A DNA stretch of 64,000 nt, taken from Sordaria brevicollis (Eukaryota > Ascomycota > Sordariomycetes > Sordariales > Sordariaceae). The translations under genes and the position numbers were made by a program. How positions within the stretch are numbered: position 1 is the stretch's first letter; the number at the start of each line of letters is the position of its first letter. Positions 10,658 to 21,300 of this stretch are shown one piece after another. The notes below the pieces were generated by a model. It made no database searches, was not told the origin of the DNA, and saw only the letters and a program-made list of their open reading frames with translations. The stretch covers positions 2,819,001 through 2,883,000 of the forward strand of contig JAUTDP010000005.1 of the NCBI GenBank assembly GCA_033439795.1, in the 5' to 3' direction.

Positions 10658-10900
10658 AAGGCCGGGAAGCTCGCGCGCTCCTGTCTAAATCACCTGAGGA
10701 ACAAACCCTCGTTACCCACGAAGGTCCAGATCCTAATTCGCCGTGCAAGAGGCGAAGGCAGTTGCAGCGACTGCTATGCTTGGATGCCTGTGGAAATCAA
10801 CCAACATTGCCCTCTAAGAAGGGGGTATGCCGGTGTTATTGGACAGCCCGGAATTGGGAATGGTGTAGAGATGGTCGGCTTGCGCCTTTGGGCGTGTTAG
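10658..10900 (+). pseudogene. Group A copy 4b, C-terminal half only
   Basis: The frame from 10658 reads KAGKLARSCLNHLRNKPS, then the spacer VQILIRRARGEGS, then C-S-D-C-Y and, 11 residues on, C-P-L-R. The last Cys is replaced by Arg, and the frame runs on through the duplicated 3' structured repeat to TAG 10898-10900. The HPAV half is missing and there is no start codon, so this is a truncated duplicate. At the aligned site of the internal stop the codon is AGG, but the alignment upstream of KAG is not secure. Confidence 0.6.
10830..10867 (+). ncRNA. Repeated structured 3' element, occurrence 3
   Basis: CCGG (10830-10833) can pair with TTGG (10839-10842) using two G-U pairs; CCC (10847-10849) pairs with GGG (10856-10858). 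ACAG and AATGGTGTA are conserved. It sits at the end of fragment 4b, as the others sit downstream of their copies. Confidence 0.4.
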
Positions 10901-11258
10901 CTAGAGTCTCGACCAGGAAATTGAACGTTTGTTTCTTAGCTTATCATTCGGTGTTGAATGCCGCTTCCGTGTCGGAGACAGTGAGCAACGTCTTGTGACA
11001 CTTTCGTTGTTCTCGTCTCTTTGAAGGTGGGAAAATGAGCAAGGTCGGAATTTTGAATGGAAGAAGAAAGAAACTGACGAACTCAGATGGAGAAAACTTA
11101 CGATTGTGGCGTGACGTTCGGGGCTCAATCATCAAACCCGAACCGACCCACGACTTTCATACTCTTCCCAAGATATTTTGACATGTCTAATTCTTCCTTC
11201 TGAACTTGACTCCATTGATGACTGGCCCCAGGGAGTATCGTGCACTTCCAGGGCTGGG
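10901..11258. other. Intergenic
   Basis: No coding signal or repeat recognised between fragment 4b and the hAT-like element. Confidence 0.4.
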
Positions 11259-11266
11259 AAATGGCA

Positions 11267-11639
11267 CAGCGCTGTAAACAAGTCAAGTCAAGTCAAGTAG
11301 GCTTCCCGAATTTGCTTGAGTGGGTCCCGAAAATTCTATGATTTGTTTACTTGGCTATTTGGCAAGTTTGGTCAAGTAGATGCCAAGCCCTATATCCGAA
11401 GGTCCGGCCCCACCCGGCCCGGCGCCGGGGACCCCCCGGGGACCCCCCGGGGGCTTTCCCGGAAGGAATCCCAGCCTATTTTTACCCCGGAAGAAAATTC
11501 TACCGGTCCGCCAAATAGGTCAAATAAATCAAATTGGAATTTTAAACTTGATTGACAACAACGGGATCCCTAGTTTACTTACTTACTTGCTCAACTTACT
11601 TGATTTGGACCCACCCTACTTGACTTGTCTACAGCGCTG
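11267..11639. mobile_element. hAT-like MITE, 373 bp, 8-bp target duplication
   Basis: The ends are inverted repeats beginning CAGCGCTGTA and continuing into CAAGTCAAGTAGG (11267 onward and, inverted, up to 11639). The flanks are a perfect 8-bp duplication AAATGGCA at 11259-11266 and 11640-11647. A CAG-type terminus and 8-bp duplication are diagnostic of the hAT superfamily. The 5' end carries extra CAAGT units and the middle is very GC-rich. There is no transposase, so it is non-autonomous. Confidence 0.88.
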
Positions 11640-11647
11640 AAATGGCA

Positions 11648-13269
11648 AGGACGAACAGGGAGTGGAACAAGCCCCCGAGGTCTTGAAATCTCCGAGCATT
11701 GGAGGAAGGGGCGAGACTTCCACCTCCACTTTCCCTTTCTCCATAGTGACTACCACTTCTCCTTCCTAGTTTGCGCCAACTTGGCTTCCTTCCATGTCCT
11801 GACTTCCCCGTCTCTTGAAGTTGATTGCACCTGCCACTTGTGTCTTGCTTGAAGTGGGTCTACCACATGCACATTCCTCGCTTCCGATCGTACCTACCAC
11901 CTTCTGCCCCATGATGGCACCCATCACTTTCTTGTCGTTTGGTTTGGGACGACGCAAAAAGTTGTCCGGCATATCGACGCACCGGATCTCTGCCAGGAAA
12001 GAAATGATACCTGGGCCGGAGAGGGCCTCGTACTTCCGAGAGGCCGGGAGAGCTGTAGACGCCTACATCCAGAGACTCAATGGCTCTTTCTATTAGCTTG
12101 AGTGTCCTTGTTCCCAATTGTTCTTTCTTTCCTGCCAGTGACTTCCGTACATCTACCTCTAGAGGTACCTTCAATCAGCGTGGTTTCCTCCCTCGTATCT
12201 CTTCGTCAGTTCCCTTCTGACGTCGACGGGCGGCAGAAATCCAAAAAATCTTCAAGTTGCTGCAGCACATGTTGTGACAACTCAATCTTCTTTGTCCAAG
12301 TGTCTCCAGTGTCCACTGTCTACAAACACTCCAGCGATGGAAACGACCCTTCAAAGTCTACCTCCGCTCTACCTACCCACATTCATCGTTTGGTGCCGGT
12401 CGGATCTGTGTACACCGGTAGCGATTTTCTCTCCTTTTTTACTCGACCCGTACAAGTCGGTGTATCACTCGACCTCATCGCGAGCATCTCGTCACCGTGC
12501 CGAGATTGCGAGATCATATCTTGAGTTTGGCGAGTTATGTCACAGAAAGTACCTTCAGTTGCCACTACGTCCGGATGCTAATCAAAGCAGTTGGACAGTG
12601 TCTCAAACATACAGAGACCCCTGTGTACTAAAGAGATCGTGCTTCGAACCTCGGTGTGAAGGCGAGTCGAGGCATGTACAATACCGCTGCTACGTACGTC
12701 CGGAGCGTCTACAACACTGCATCACCACACAATCTGCTAACCTCCCCAATGATCATCAACGACAAGCACTACATCATAAGTTCACAACAAGGGAATTAGA
12801 CGGTATTCCCATGCACGAACTGCCACGCCTCTCCGGTTTCAGATCCTCATCCTGTCCCTACACCGACGCCAGCCTTGGACAAAGATCTGTGGAGGCCGGT
12901 CTGTCTGGTTGCCTAATCGGCATCTTCTTCAGCACTACAGCTCTCTTCCACACCCCCGTTACCTAGGCTAGAGTGCTTGTGCTATCGCCCAGCCAGCCCA
13001 CGGGCACTTCACTCAGTGAACTGGGCTTTGCGGGGGGTCGCCAAGCGAGGCTCCCTTCGGGTACGTACCGGAGCCAGCACCCAAGAAGACACTCTCTTCT
13101 GAGGGTTACCACCGGCATCCACAGCACTAGCCACAGGCTGTCATCATCTCTTCCAGTTCGTTCTTTACAGCTGGCACCAGCCGTTGGATGTGGCCGTGTC
13201 GGCCAACGACCTCTGGCACAAACGCGAGCAGACACCCCTGTCACTGGCCTCAGTTCCCTCGAGCGCTCC
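11648..13269. other. C/T-rich leader region upstream of fragment 5
   Basis: From about 11690 to 11960 the + strand is a degenerate C/T-rich array with recurring ACTACCACTT and ACCTGCCACTT segments, like the leader of copy 7. A 230-codon frame at 12274-12966 has no family similarity and the composition of translated leader, so I do not call it a gene. Confidence 0.4.
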
Positions 13270-13443
13270 ACTCCTTCGATGCTGCCAGATCAACCCGTGT
13301 TGTATGTCCAAGTCCAAATTCTCATTCGCCAGTTACGCGGGGAGGGCACTTGTAGCAACTGCTACAAGGGCTTGCCTGTAGAGACCGGCCGCAACTGCGC
13401 GCAGTGTAGGAGAGAGGCAGCCATCAGGCGCTGGGCGGCATAA
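13270..13443 (+). pseudogene. Group A copy 5, decayed C-terminal module
   Basis: The frame ending at TAA 13441-13443 carries the spacer VQILIRQLRGEGT, then C-S-N-C-Y and, 11 residues on, C-A-Q-C, with the family's exact spacing. The preceding C-x2-H knuckle is lost (T-P-S-M at its place). No HPAV module or TAG is recognisable upstream. The frame is open back to about 12973, without a family-like N-terminus. I read it as a fragment; transcription cannot be judged. Confidence 0.55.
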
Positions 13444-14433
13444 AGTCCAGCTAGTCATTGCCGGATCAGCTTCTGGCAAAGTACCAGCTCCTCCGCTGGA
13501 GGGGAAAGAGAAATGGACGGAGTGATAGGGGCCAAGTTCCCAACACAATCCATCGGCTGAAGCCAGCACAAGACGAACGACCGCACCAAGTAGTTCTCGC
13601 CGTTCCTCAAGGAAACTGACACTCTGCCATTCCTTTCTCTGTCCATACATCTTACGACGTGTGTGCTCTGTGTATCGTCTGTATCCTTTTCTCTTCCACC
13701 TAAACAAGTTGGTGTCGCAGCAAGAGGGTGATATGAACTCGTGGATCCGAGAGCATCACGTCATGTCTCTTGAAGTGAGATGGACTACAGAGCGCAAGAT
13801 GCGCTTTTTTCCAGTCAATGAAGACTAGGAGGCTTATATAACATGGAATGACTGGTGAGCGATGACTCGCAATGGTGTAAGGCCGGGCATTGTGAAGAGG
13901 TGATGAAGGGTATTTCGATTCGTATCTTTCCACGCTCGATCAAGTACAACCAAATCCTTGAGCGCCAAATGCTGAAATAGTGTCCCAAACCCTACCCGCG
14001 GGTAGTTAGGTACCTGGGTACCAACCGCCATGGCCAAGATTTGCAAGCTTGCGGTTACCGTGCTGGCCGAAGTGCTGGATCTCGATGCGGGGTTTCATCC
14101 TACCTCTACCAACAAGGACACTGCCCACGACCCCCCCTGGCCCCTGCTGCTTTCCTGCTGTCTTCTGCCTTCACTTGAAGAACGTTGAACTTGTAAAAAG
14201 GGCATTTGGTGCCAAGCTCGTCTGTCCTCCGTTTCAAAATTTATCACAGGCAAACCGGTCCAGACAGGAAATCGTCCCCCAACAACCTCCAATCCACTCC
14301 ATCCTGCAGGAACCACCGAATCGCATTTTGGACCAAAGCATCATTGCAAGGGTACGTAATAATGCTGAAGAGTCCTAACTATCGGAATAGGAGTGTTAAC
14401 CGCCTCGTATAGAGCATCCGTACAGATACCAAC
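13444..14433. other. Intergenic / leader of copy 6
   Basis: No gene seen. A possible 5' UTR intron of copy 6 runs from GTACGT at 14352 to TATAG at 14412 (61 bp), with CCTAACT and GTTAACC as candidate branch sites. Paired GGTACC-like motifs occur near 14010-14022. Confidence 0.4.
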
Positions 14434-15339
14434 ATGGCCAACGGTTACAGTCGTCCGGTTGGCGCTGGCTCACCCCACCAGTACCACACCATGATGGCGC
14501 GCTACTTCCAGCGTGCTCATCCACAGCCACAGATGCATGGAGTGCACCTGATGGCCATCCACACTACGAACAGTCTCCACCTGGAGGTCAATGCGTTTGA
14601 TGGCGCCTTTCAGGCGCACGAACAGCACATCGATCTTCCCGGCAACGATCAGCGTCTCGAGACTCGCTCTGCTCACGAAGACGTCGTTCACGCCCAGCAG
14701 CCGGCTCCTGTTGAGCAGTATCCGGATGTTCAGCAGCAGACTCCCGCCGACGTCCATCAAGCTCCGGCCGTCGCCGACCCAGTTGCGCCTGCCCATGAGC
14801 AGCATCCGGCCCATCCTGCTCTCGCCCAACAGCCGGTTCTCGCCTTGAACAATCAACATCACCATATCATTGCTCCCCAGCCAGCCTTGGCTCCCGCCAA
14901 CGATGCCGACGAGCCCACCCCGCACGAGCAGGCCGGACACCCGGCCGTCCAAGCCCTGTTCACGGTTACTCGCAACACACCTATGGACGAAATTGAGACT
15001 ATCGTCCACAACGCGGCTGCTATCCTATATGCGGAGCACATCAATATCTGCGGTCGCGACGGTTGTACCAACCGCGCCTAGAAGGCCGGGTCGCGCGGCC
15101 GCTCTTGTATCCATCATCTACGCAACAAGCCCTCGATGCACACCAAGATCCAGATCCTCATCCGTTTCTCTAGGGGCGAAGGCACCTGCAGCAACTGCTA
15201 TGCTGCCATGCCGGTTGAGATCAATGAGCACTGCCCTCCGTGCAAGGTGAAGATGATCGCCAAGCGCGCTGCTGCTGCTGCTGCCGCCCAGGCGGCAGCT
15301 GAGGCGGCAGCTGAGGCGGCAGCTGAGGCCGAGCACTGA
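14434..15339 (+). CDS. UAG-interrupted Cys/His family, group A copy 6
   Basis: ATG 14434 (MANGYSRPVGAG) lies in a good context after a probable leader intron. The first 165 residues are His/Gln/Pro/Ala-rich with no clear fold. The conserved part starts at AGHPAVQALFTV, continues through NAAAILYAEH, C-G-R-D-G-C-T-N-R-A and TAG 15079-15081. The same frame then encodes KAGSRGRSC-I-H-H, the 23-residue spacer, C-S-N-C-Y and C-P-P-C, then a basic stretch and an Ala/Glu repeat tail, ending at TGA 15337-15339. All putative ligands are intact. Short form 215 aa, extended 301 aa. With copies 8 and 9 this is one of the best-preserved members; function unknown. Confidence 0.75.
15079..15081 (+). other. 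Conserved in-frame UAG, copy 6
   Basis: A perfect 6-bp stem, CCGCGC (15072-15077) with GCGCGG (15093-15098), closes a 15-nt loop whose second to fourth bases are TAG. This is one of the strongest hairpins around the stop in the family. Confidence 0.75.
15292..15327 (+). repeat. 12-bp in-frame repeat in the copy 6 tail
   Basis: Three perfect units of GCGGCAGCTGAG encode A-A-A-E repeats at the C-terminus, entirely downstream of the internal stop and still in frame. Confidence 0.9.
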
Positions 15340-15362
15340 GGTTCGTAAGCTGGCCCAGTTAT

Positions 15363-15767
15363 TGTCACACATCCTGACCACTAGGCTAACAGCCAAAAAT
15401 TGGAGTTAGGTGTCAACCCAGGATCAAGTTTATACTCCTTATATTTTGATACACCCCCTCAGTTGAGCGGAAGGACTTCGCAAAGCTGGACAAATTTTTG
15501 GGATGCCCGTTTCGTCCCCTATTAGCCCTAGGTATTGCCACCCTGTCAGATTTTCTAGGAGTACACATTTTTGTGTATTTTTTAGGCGTTACGATTGGGA
15601 ATCGAATACGGAACCTTTTTAGTTACTAAGAAGCGCTAAGATGCCGTAGCTGCCCGTAGAATCAATGAGACTCTTAATTGTCACAGATCCTGACCACTAG
15701 CCTAATAGCTAAATATTGGAGTTTGGTGTTAACCCAGGATTAAGTCTATACTCCTTATATTTTGACA
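15363..15767 (-). mobile_element. TRIM (miniature LTR retrotransposon)
   Basis: Two direct terminal repeats, 15363-15453 (91 bp) and 15679-15767 (89 bp), share most bases and have TG...CA ends. They are flanked by the 5-bp duplication GTTAT (15358-15362 and 15768-15772). On the - strand a polypurine tract GAGGGGG abuts the LTR starting TGTATCAAAATATAAGG, which sets the orientation. The 225-bp interior has no gag or pol and includes a TTCGATTCC motif. It inserted 19 bp after the end of copy 6. Confidence 0.85.
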
Positions 15768-15772
15768 GTTAT

Positions 15773-17432
15773 TGGTTGAGGACAGCGAGGGCCCGAGCCC
15801 GGGACGAAAAGAGTCGATACAGCTGAGGAAGTGACGAGTTAAGATGGGAAGGAGTCTAAAGTCCGACGCTGCCATGGATACCTCGGATAACTCTCGCAAT
15901 TAGCTGCCAAATGTCGAGCGGCTAAAGGAACGGAACAAGACACATTCAGGTCTTCGACGTTAGGAAATGTTTGCTTGACATCGAGGGTTCTGTATCCGGT
16001 ATAGATAGTTCCGAACAATGGTTGGACTGTCAAAGGAAACATTTCCCTCCTTTCGACGAATAAACTGCCTCTCACACTGATCAACTCTCACATACATCTA
16101 GTCGTGCGGATTCTCACGTATGCACCAATGGCGCGGTATGACACAAGCGTAAAGATACAAATTTAAGCAAGAAATAGAGCCTTTCTACTTCACTGCAAAA
16201 CAACTAGCGAAACATGTCGTCGCCAATTGTTCCTCTTCCATAAGTCTTCCCGGACAATATTTGGCCTTTTATGCCATAGGCTACACAGCAGACGGCACGT
16301 AAAAAGCACATGTTCAAACTTGTATCTCTCATGTTCATGTTATCCATGTCTTCATTAAAGTAGCCTGGCCCAATGCTGGAGCAGATTTTCAGCCAGGAAT
16401 TGCAGGGCGACGGTAGCTGAAGAGGCCAGCTGCCACCACGATGGGTGTCAAATCCATTCTCATCGTCCGAAGTTTTAGCTATCCAGGTTCCCCCAACCCG
16501 AAAGCATCCAATATAGCTCCGTCATCCACACATAGCAGCAGGACCGTCCGAAGTCGTAGTTAGTCCAAGCGTTGCTGCGTCGGGTTGTCCGCTGGCTTTT
16601 TTCCTCCTCGACTCTTCGCTCTTAACACTCGACGATTTTCGGCTAGCCAAGGACAGCACATCAATTGGACTTTGACAGCAGAACTTCCCCCACTTTCCGC
16701 CGCTGGGTCATTCTTTCCTTCCTGGGCTTGCATCGCCCACTTTCTTCTCCTTTGCAGTCCGCCATCCACCTCGCCTTCCTTGGCTTGCAACTACCACTCG
16801 TCTCCTGACTCGATCGCGACTGCCCCTCTTCCTTCCTGGATTTCCGCGAGCACTTTTCGTCCCGAGGATTGCGACTGCCACTTATCACCTACTGGTAGGA
16901 TTGCGACTGCCAGCTCCCCTTGCTTCGCTTCTATTTGCGATCACCATCTCGACCACCACGTCTCGGCGGGTTCGCGACAACCGCTCCGCCATCCTGGAGA
17001 CTCTTCCAGAATTGGGACACTCATTTCTCACTTGCTTCGATTGCCACAGCAACTGATTCTTCTTTGGTTCCCCGCTAACACTTTCTCTTCCCTGGAGCTA
17101 CTTTCCTTGGGCTCTTGCAAGGGAATCACTTCCTGGCACTTGGGTTGCGCCTACCGCTCGTGGGTGGTAACATTGCGTGAAACTTGACACCACCGACCGG
17201 CGTCCTGCGCAGGTGCTACACATTCTGCACTCTCGATCGCTTTCCGCCTCCATCAGCGACAGCGCTCTTGCCACCATTGCTCGTCCTTCGTACGCCTTGA
17301 GTGTTTCTTTCTACATCATCCCTTCGATCGTCAACTCAAGATACGCCCTGGCGTTCAACTCACCACCGCTAACGGCGCCACACACCCATTCGGATTACCA
17401 TACATTCGCGGCTTCCAAGGAAACTGTCAACG
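15773..17432. other. Intergenic and C/T-rich leader of copy 7
   Basis: No gene supported. From about 16.6 kb the sequence resembles the leader of copy 8 at 41.8 kb: both carry GCCAAGGACAGC preceded by an ACTCGACG...TTTTCGG segment. See also the degenerate repeat at 16690-17000. Confidence 0.45.
16690..17000 (+). repeat. Degenerate C/T-rich tandem repeat in the copy 7 leader
   Basis: Recurring segments of the type CTTCCTTCC...TTGCGACTGCCACT occur every 40-70 bp, for example near 16780-16800, 16815-16825, 16870-16885 and 16898-16912. The + strand is strongly pyrimidine-rich. A similar array precedes fragment 5 (11.69-11.96 kb). Confidence 0.5.
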
Positions 17433-18204
17433 ATGGACACAACCAACCAACATGCCGGCACTGCCGCTCACAACCAAGAGCCTCAGCAACCGGCCTCCCA
17501 TGGCGGTCTTGACACCTCGCAGTTCAACCAGGACATTGCGTCCTCGGACAACTCTAACTTGACTCCCGCCGACGCTGAGGACGAACTCCCTCAAGCTCCG
17601 GCTGTACCTGCTGCTTTGCATATTGATATGAATTACCAGCAACTCCCTCAATATGACCAGCACGCTCCAAACGACTGGCGCAATATGCTATCCCCAATTG
17701 TTCCCATCCCGCATTTCTTCCCGCCACATCACCCGGCCAATGTACAGCAGCCTATCGTCGATGAGCCGGCGGTTATTGCTCAGCCCCAGAACGTCCTACA
17801 CATAGCTGGACACATAGCCGGCTCCGTGCCTTACGTCCCATGCAGAAGCGATGCACCGCGATGTCCTTCGCTTGAAGGAAATCGATGAAACAACTCCTGC
17901 CGATGTCGCAATGAAGAGTGTCACTGCGGCCCTGGTGATCATTTTCGCAGGGCTTCGAAAGTTACCTGTACAGATTCCTGCATCGCGCTTACAGGCACCG
18001 AGCAAGCGCTCGTTGGCTACCTTACCAGAGGCGCTAACGCTGAATACAACAACAGTCCATACCCCCTAACGCTTTTAATCGCGATTAATGCCTATAACGA
18101 CCATCTCGCCAACGGTAACCAAGACGTCGACATGCAATCCATTAGTGACTATCAGAGCGAGCAGTAGCACCCGCCCGAGGACATTTTCGAACTCATGAAC
18201 ATCT
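17433..18204 (+). pseudogene. Group A copy 7, 5' part, split by an LTR element
   Basis: ATG 17433 (MDTTNQHAGTAAHNQ) opens a Gln/Pro/Ala/Asp-rich N-terminus like other copies. Near 17850 homology switches frame: the frame from 17851 reads HRDVLRLKEIDETTP, matching the HPAVLRL...ATP block of copy 9, then loses similarity. The knuckle and TAG region cannot be identified. The sequence breaks at 18204, where a copia element begins. The distal tail reappears at 23950. The frameshift and the insertion both mark it as dead. Confidence 0.65.
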
Positions 18205-18385
18205 TGTTACAATACTGGGTGGCTGGCCTTCAGGGATAATAGGAGTGCACGTAACCTAAATAACCGAGGTCTGGAGTCTGAGGGATTTTTATATAATAGT
18301 TAGAGATCTGTACGTTTGTAGAGTCTTATATAATTATATACAATTAAGCCTTCTTTACTTCCCCAATACTATTATTATAATAATA
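18205..18385 (+). repeat. 5' LTR, half spared from RIP
   Basis: The outer 85 bp or so keep TG and CA dinucleotides. The inner part shows CpA-to-TpA type changes relative to the 3' LTR. It ends before an AT-rich, unrecognisable primer-binding site. Confidence 0.85.
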
Positions 18386-21300
18386 ATTAAAAGTTTTATC
18401 GATTCGCTTAAATTACGGTATTAATAACGTTAATAATAACGAAATTAATAATAACGATAATATCTTCGAAGATTAATAATATTCGTTTCAATTCCCTTAA
18501 GGATTGGCCTATTTAAGAAGATATTTTTATTTCCTAAACGCCTATTTAAGAAGATATTTTTATTTCCTAAACCTAAAACCTAGGCTTATAGAAATATATT
18601 AATCCTATAAATCGCTAACTTTAATTAACGAAACCCTTTAAATTTAATATTTTCGACTATATTAATTAAGAACCTAAAGGAAAGACCGCCGTTAAGAAAA
18701 AGGTTCGTTTTAAAGAATTATTTAATATTATAATTAAATACGGCTTCTATTATAAACGCGATTATCGCGATTATATAATTGAGAAAAACGATTAGTATAT
18801 AAATTTAAAGGCAATTTTTAATTTAGGGATTAAAAAAACTTAATTCAATCTATAAATAACCGAAACCGTTTGAAATTTATACTGCGAAATTAATTTTATT
18901 AAACGTTTTAATATTTACGAATAGTATAATAATTTTATTAAAGCCGTATATTTTAATAATCGAAAAGTTAAAAAATAAATTAAAACTTAATTAATTTCTA
19001 TCCTACGTCTAAATTATATTATTAAGGATTAAATTATTTAATCGTTTTATTAGGAATAGGTTATAATTTTATACGAGGCTTACGGGGTCTTTAAATTTAA
19101 TAATTTAAATATTTAATTTATAAAATTCAATTATATAATTAAAGGAAGTCCTTTTCCTTTATAAGTAAATATATACTAATTTTAATATAATAAGGAGTTA
19201 AAAAAGGATAATTATATAGAAATAAGATTCCGTACTGTTATTAAGGATTTTCGTAAAATAGTAATAGTAAATCCTATTTAAGGTAAAAGCCGGTTAACCC
19301 CCTTGTTAAAAAATATAGTATTTATAATTACGTTAAGCGGAAAACCTATTAAGGAGGATGCTTTTAATAATAAGGAAAACCTTAATATAAATATTAAAAA
19401 GGGGCGGGGAGAAGTTATAACCCTAATAAAGAAGAAGGGAAGTAAGAAAAATACGTCCTTTAAATTTATTAATAAAAGACGCGCTTCTTCCCTTCCTTAA
19501 TAAGTTTATAAAATAAAACGTCCTATTTATAAACTTTATAATTAATTCGGTTACGAAATTGAATTATATTATTATATATGTTTATAAATTATTTTCGAAA
19601 GTTAAATAATAAACGAAGATATTAAAAAACGCGCCGCTATTAATATAAAAAAGGATAAGAAGTTTAAAGAGGCTATTTTCTAATTACGTAAATAAAGGGA
19701 AGCCGAATTTAATTAAAAGTAATTTTATAATCGTTTAATAAGTAAGAGCAATTTCTTAATATTTATAGATTACTGTACCGTATATTTATTAAGAGATTTT
19801 ATAATTTTCGATTTAAGTATAATAATTTATATTTTTAATAAAATTAATCGATTTGAAGACCTTTCCCCTATAAATATAAATAATTATATATAGATTAATA
19901 GTAGCCGTATCCCTATTGAAGGGTATAATATTATAATAATTAAGGTTTAAAATAACGTAGGGTTAAAGGAATTAATCTTCCCTAACGTCGTCCTAATACC
20001 GAATATAATTTATAATTTTATTTCCTTAAAATAATTCGAGGATAATTATATTTTTTAAAATTGTAAAAATGGGTATTTACGCTTTAATTTTACGAATTCT
20101 TTGATTTATTACGTATATTCTATTAATAAATAATTTATATTAGAGTATATGCTTTTATTAAAAAAAAATATTAACGAATTTTCTTTTATAATACGTATTA
20201 CTTTTAATTATTCTTAACGGAGGTTATAAAAAGGCGTAATTTTCCGCTAATACCTTCGATTTAATTACCCAAAATTAAATATATTTACTAAATTAATTAA
20301 ATAAATTTATAGGATTTAATTAAAAGGTTTAAATTTAATATACTACGAATTATATATTATAATTAAATTAAAGCGTTAAATACGTAAAGAATTTCGCGAT
20401 TATTTAAAAGATTTAGGATTACGCTTCATTATCGACTTCTTCTTTTATAATAAAATTAAAATACGAAATAAGGAATATTTAAACCTAATAATAATTATAA
20501 ATCGATAGTTTAAATATATTTAGACGTATTATTTAAGTAACCGAAAAGCCGATTTTATATTAATATATTTTTAGAACTTCTTTACGGGCTTATAAACTTA
20601 ATATAAAATCCTCCTTCGTATTATAAAATATAATTACGAAATAAATAATAATTAAAAAATTATAACGTAGTTAATTAAATATAGTATTATAATCGAGCCT
20701 TTTATATTTTATATATAAGCGTAAAATAATGGCGTAAAACGTTTAAAGGGTATAATTAAAATTAAAGCGGTATTAATATATATAAATATAAATTTACTTA
20801 AAATACTCTAATTAAAAATTATATGCGCAACTGTATATTTTTATAATTTAATACCTAAGGTAAATTATTATTAAAAGGCTCCTAAGGAGAAATTCGAATC
20901 GTACTATAGCCTTAAAAACGGTAATATATTATTAATAAATCCCTCCCTTATAATTATATATTTAAAAGTTTACGGTTATAAAGCTTTTATTTTTATTATT
21001 ACTATTATAAATAATAAAGAAAAGATTAAAAAATTTAAAAAACGGATGTAAATCGGGTATTTAATCGGTTATTAATTAACGAATTAATATAAAATCTAAA
21101 ACCCCTATATTAATTAAATTATAATAATATAAAACGTCGTATTTAACGAAAACGAAATATTTCCGGGTAAAATTAAAGAAACTTATAAATCCTTATAAAT
21201 TTCCCTTAAAGAGTTGGCTATATAATTAAAATCCTTTTATAATATAAATATTGCTGAAGTAAATTAATTAAAGTTATTGCAAATTCTTCTAACGTTTAAT

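Noticed and set aside
12274..12966. 230-codon + strand frame
   Set aside because: Composition resembles translated C/T-rich leader, with no family motif or domain; overlapping frames are also long here.
15363..15767. Two independent short repeats rather than one element
   Set aside because: TG...CA ends, polypurine tract and a perfect GTTAT duplication outside both repeats fit a single TRIM insertion.
19303..19500. Short open frames in the AT-rich blocks (also 28029, 28801, 32006, 38042)
   Set aside because: They are chance or remnant frames within RIP-mutated mobile DNA, lacking starts in context or complete domains.
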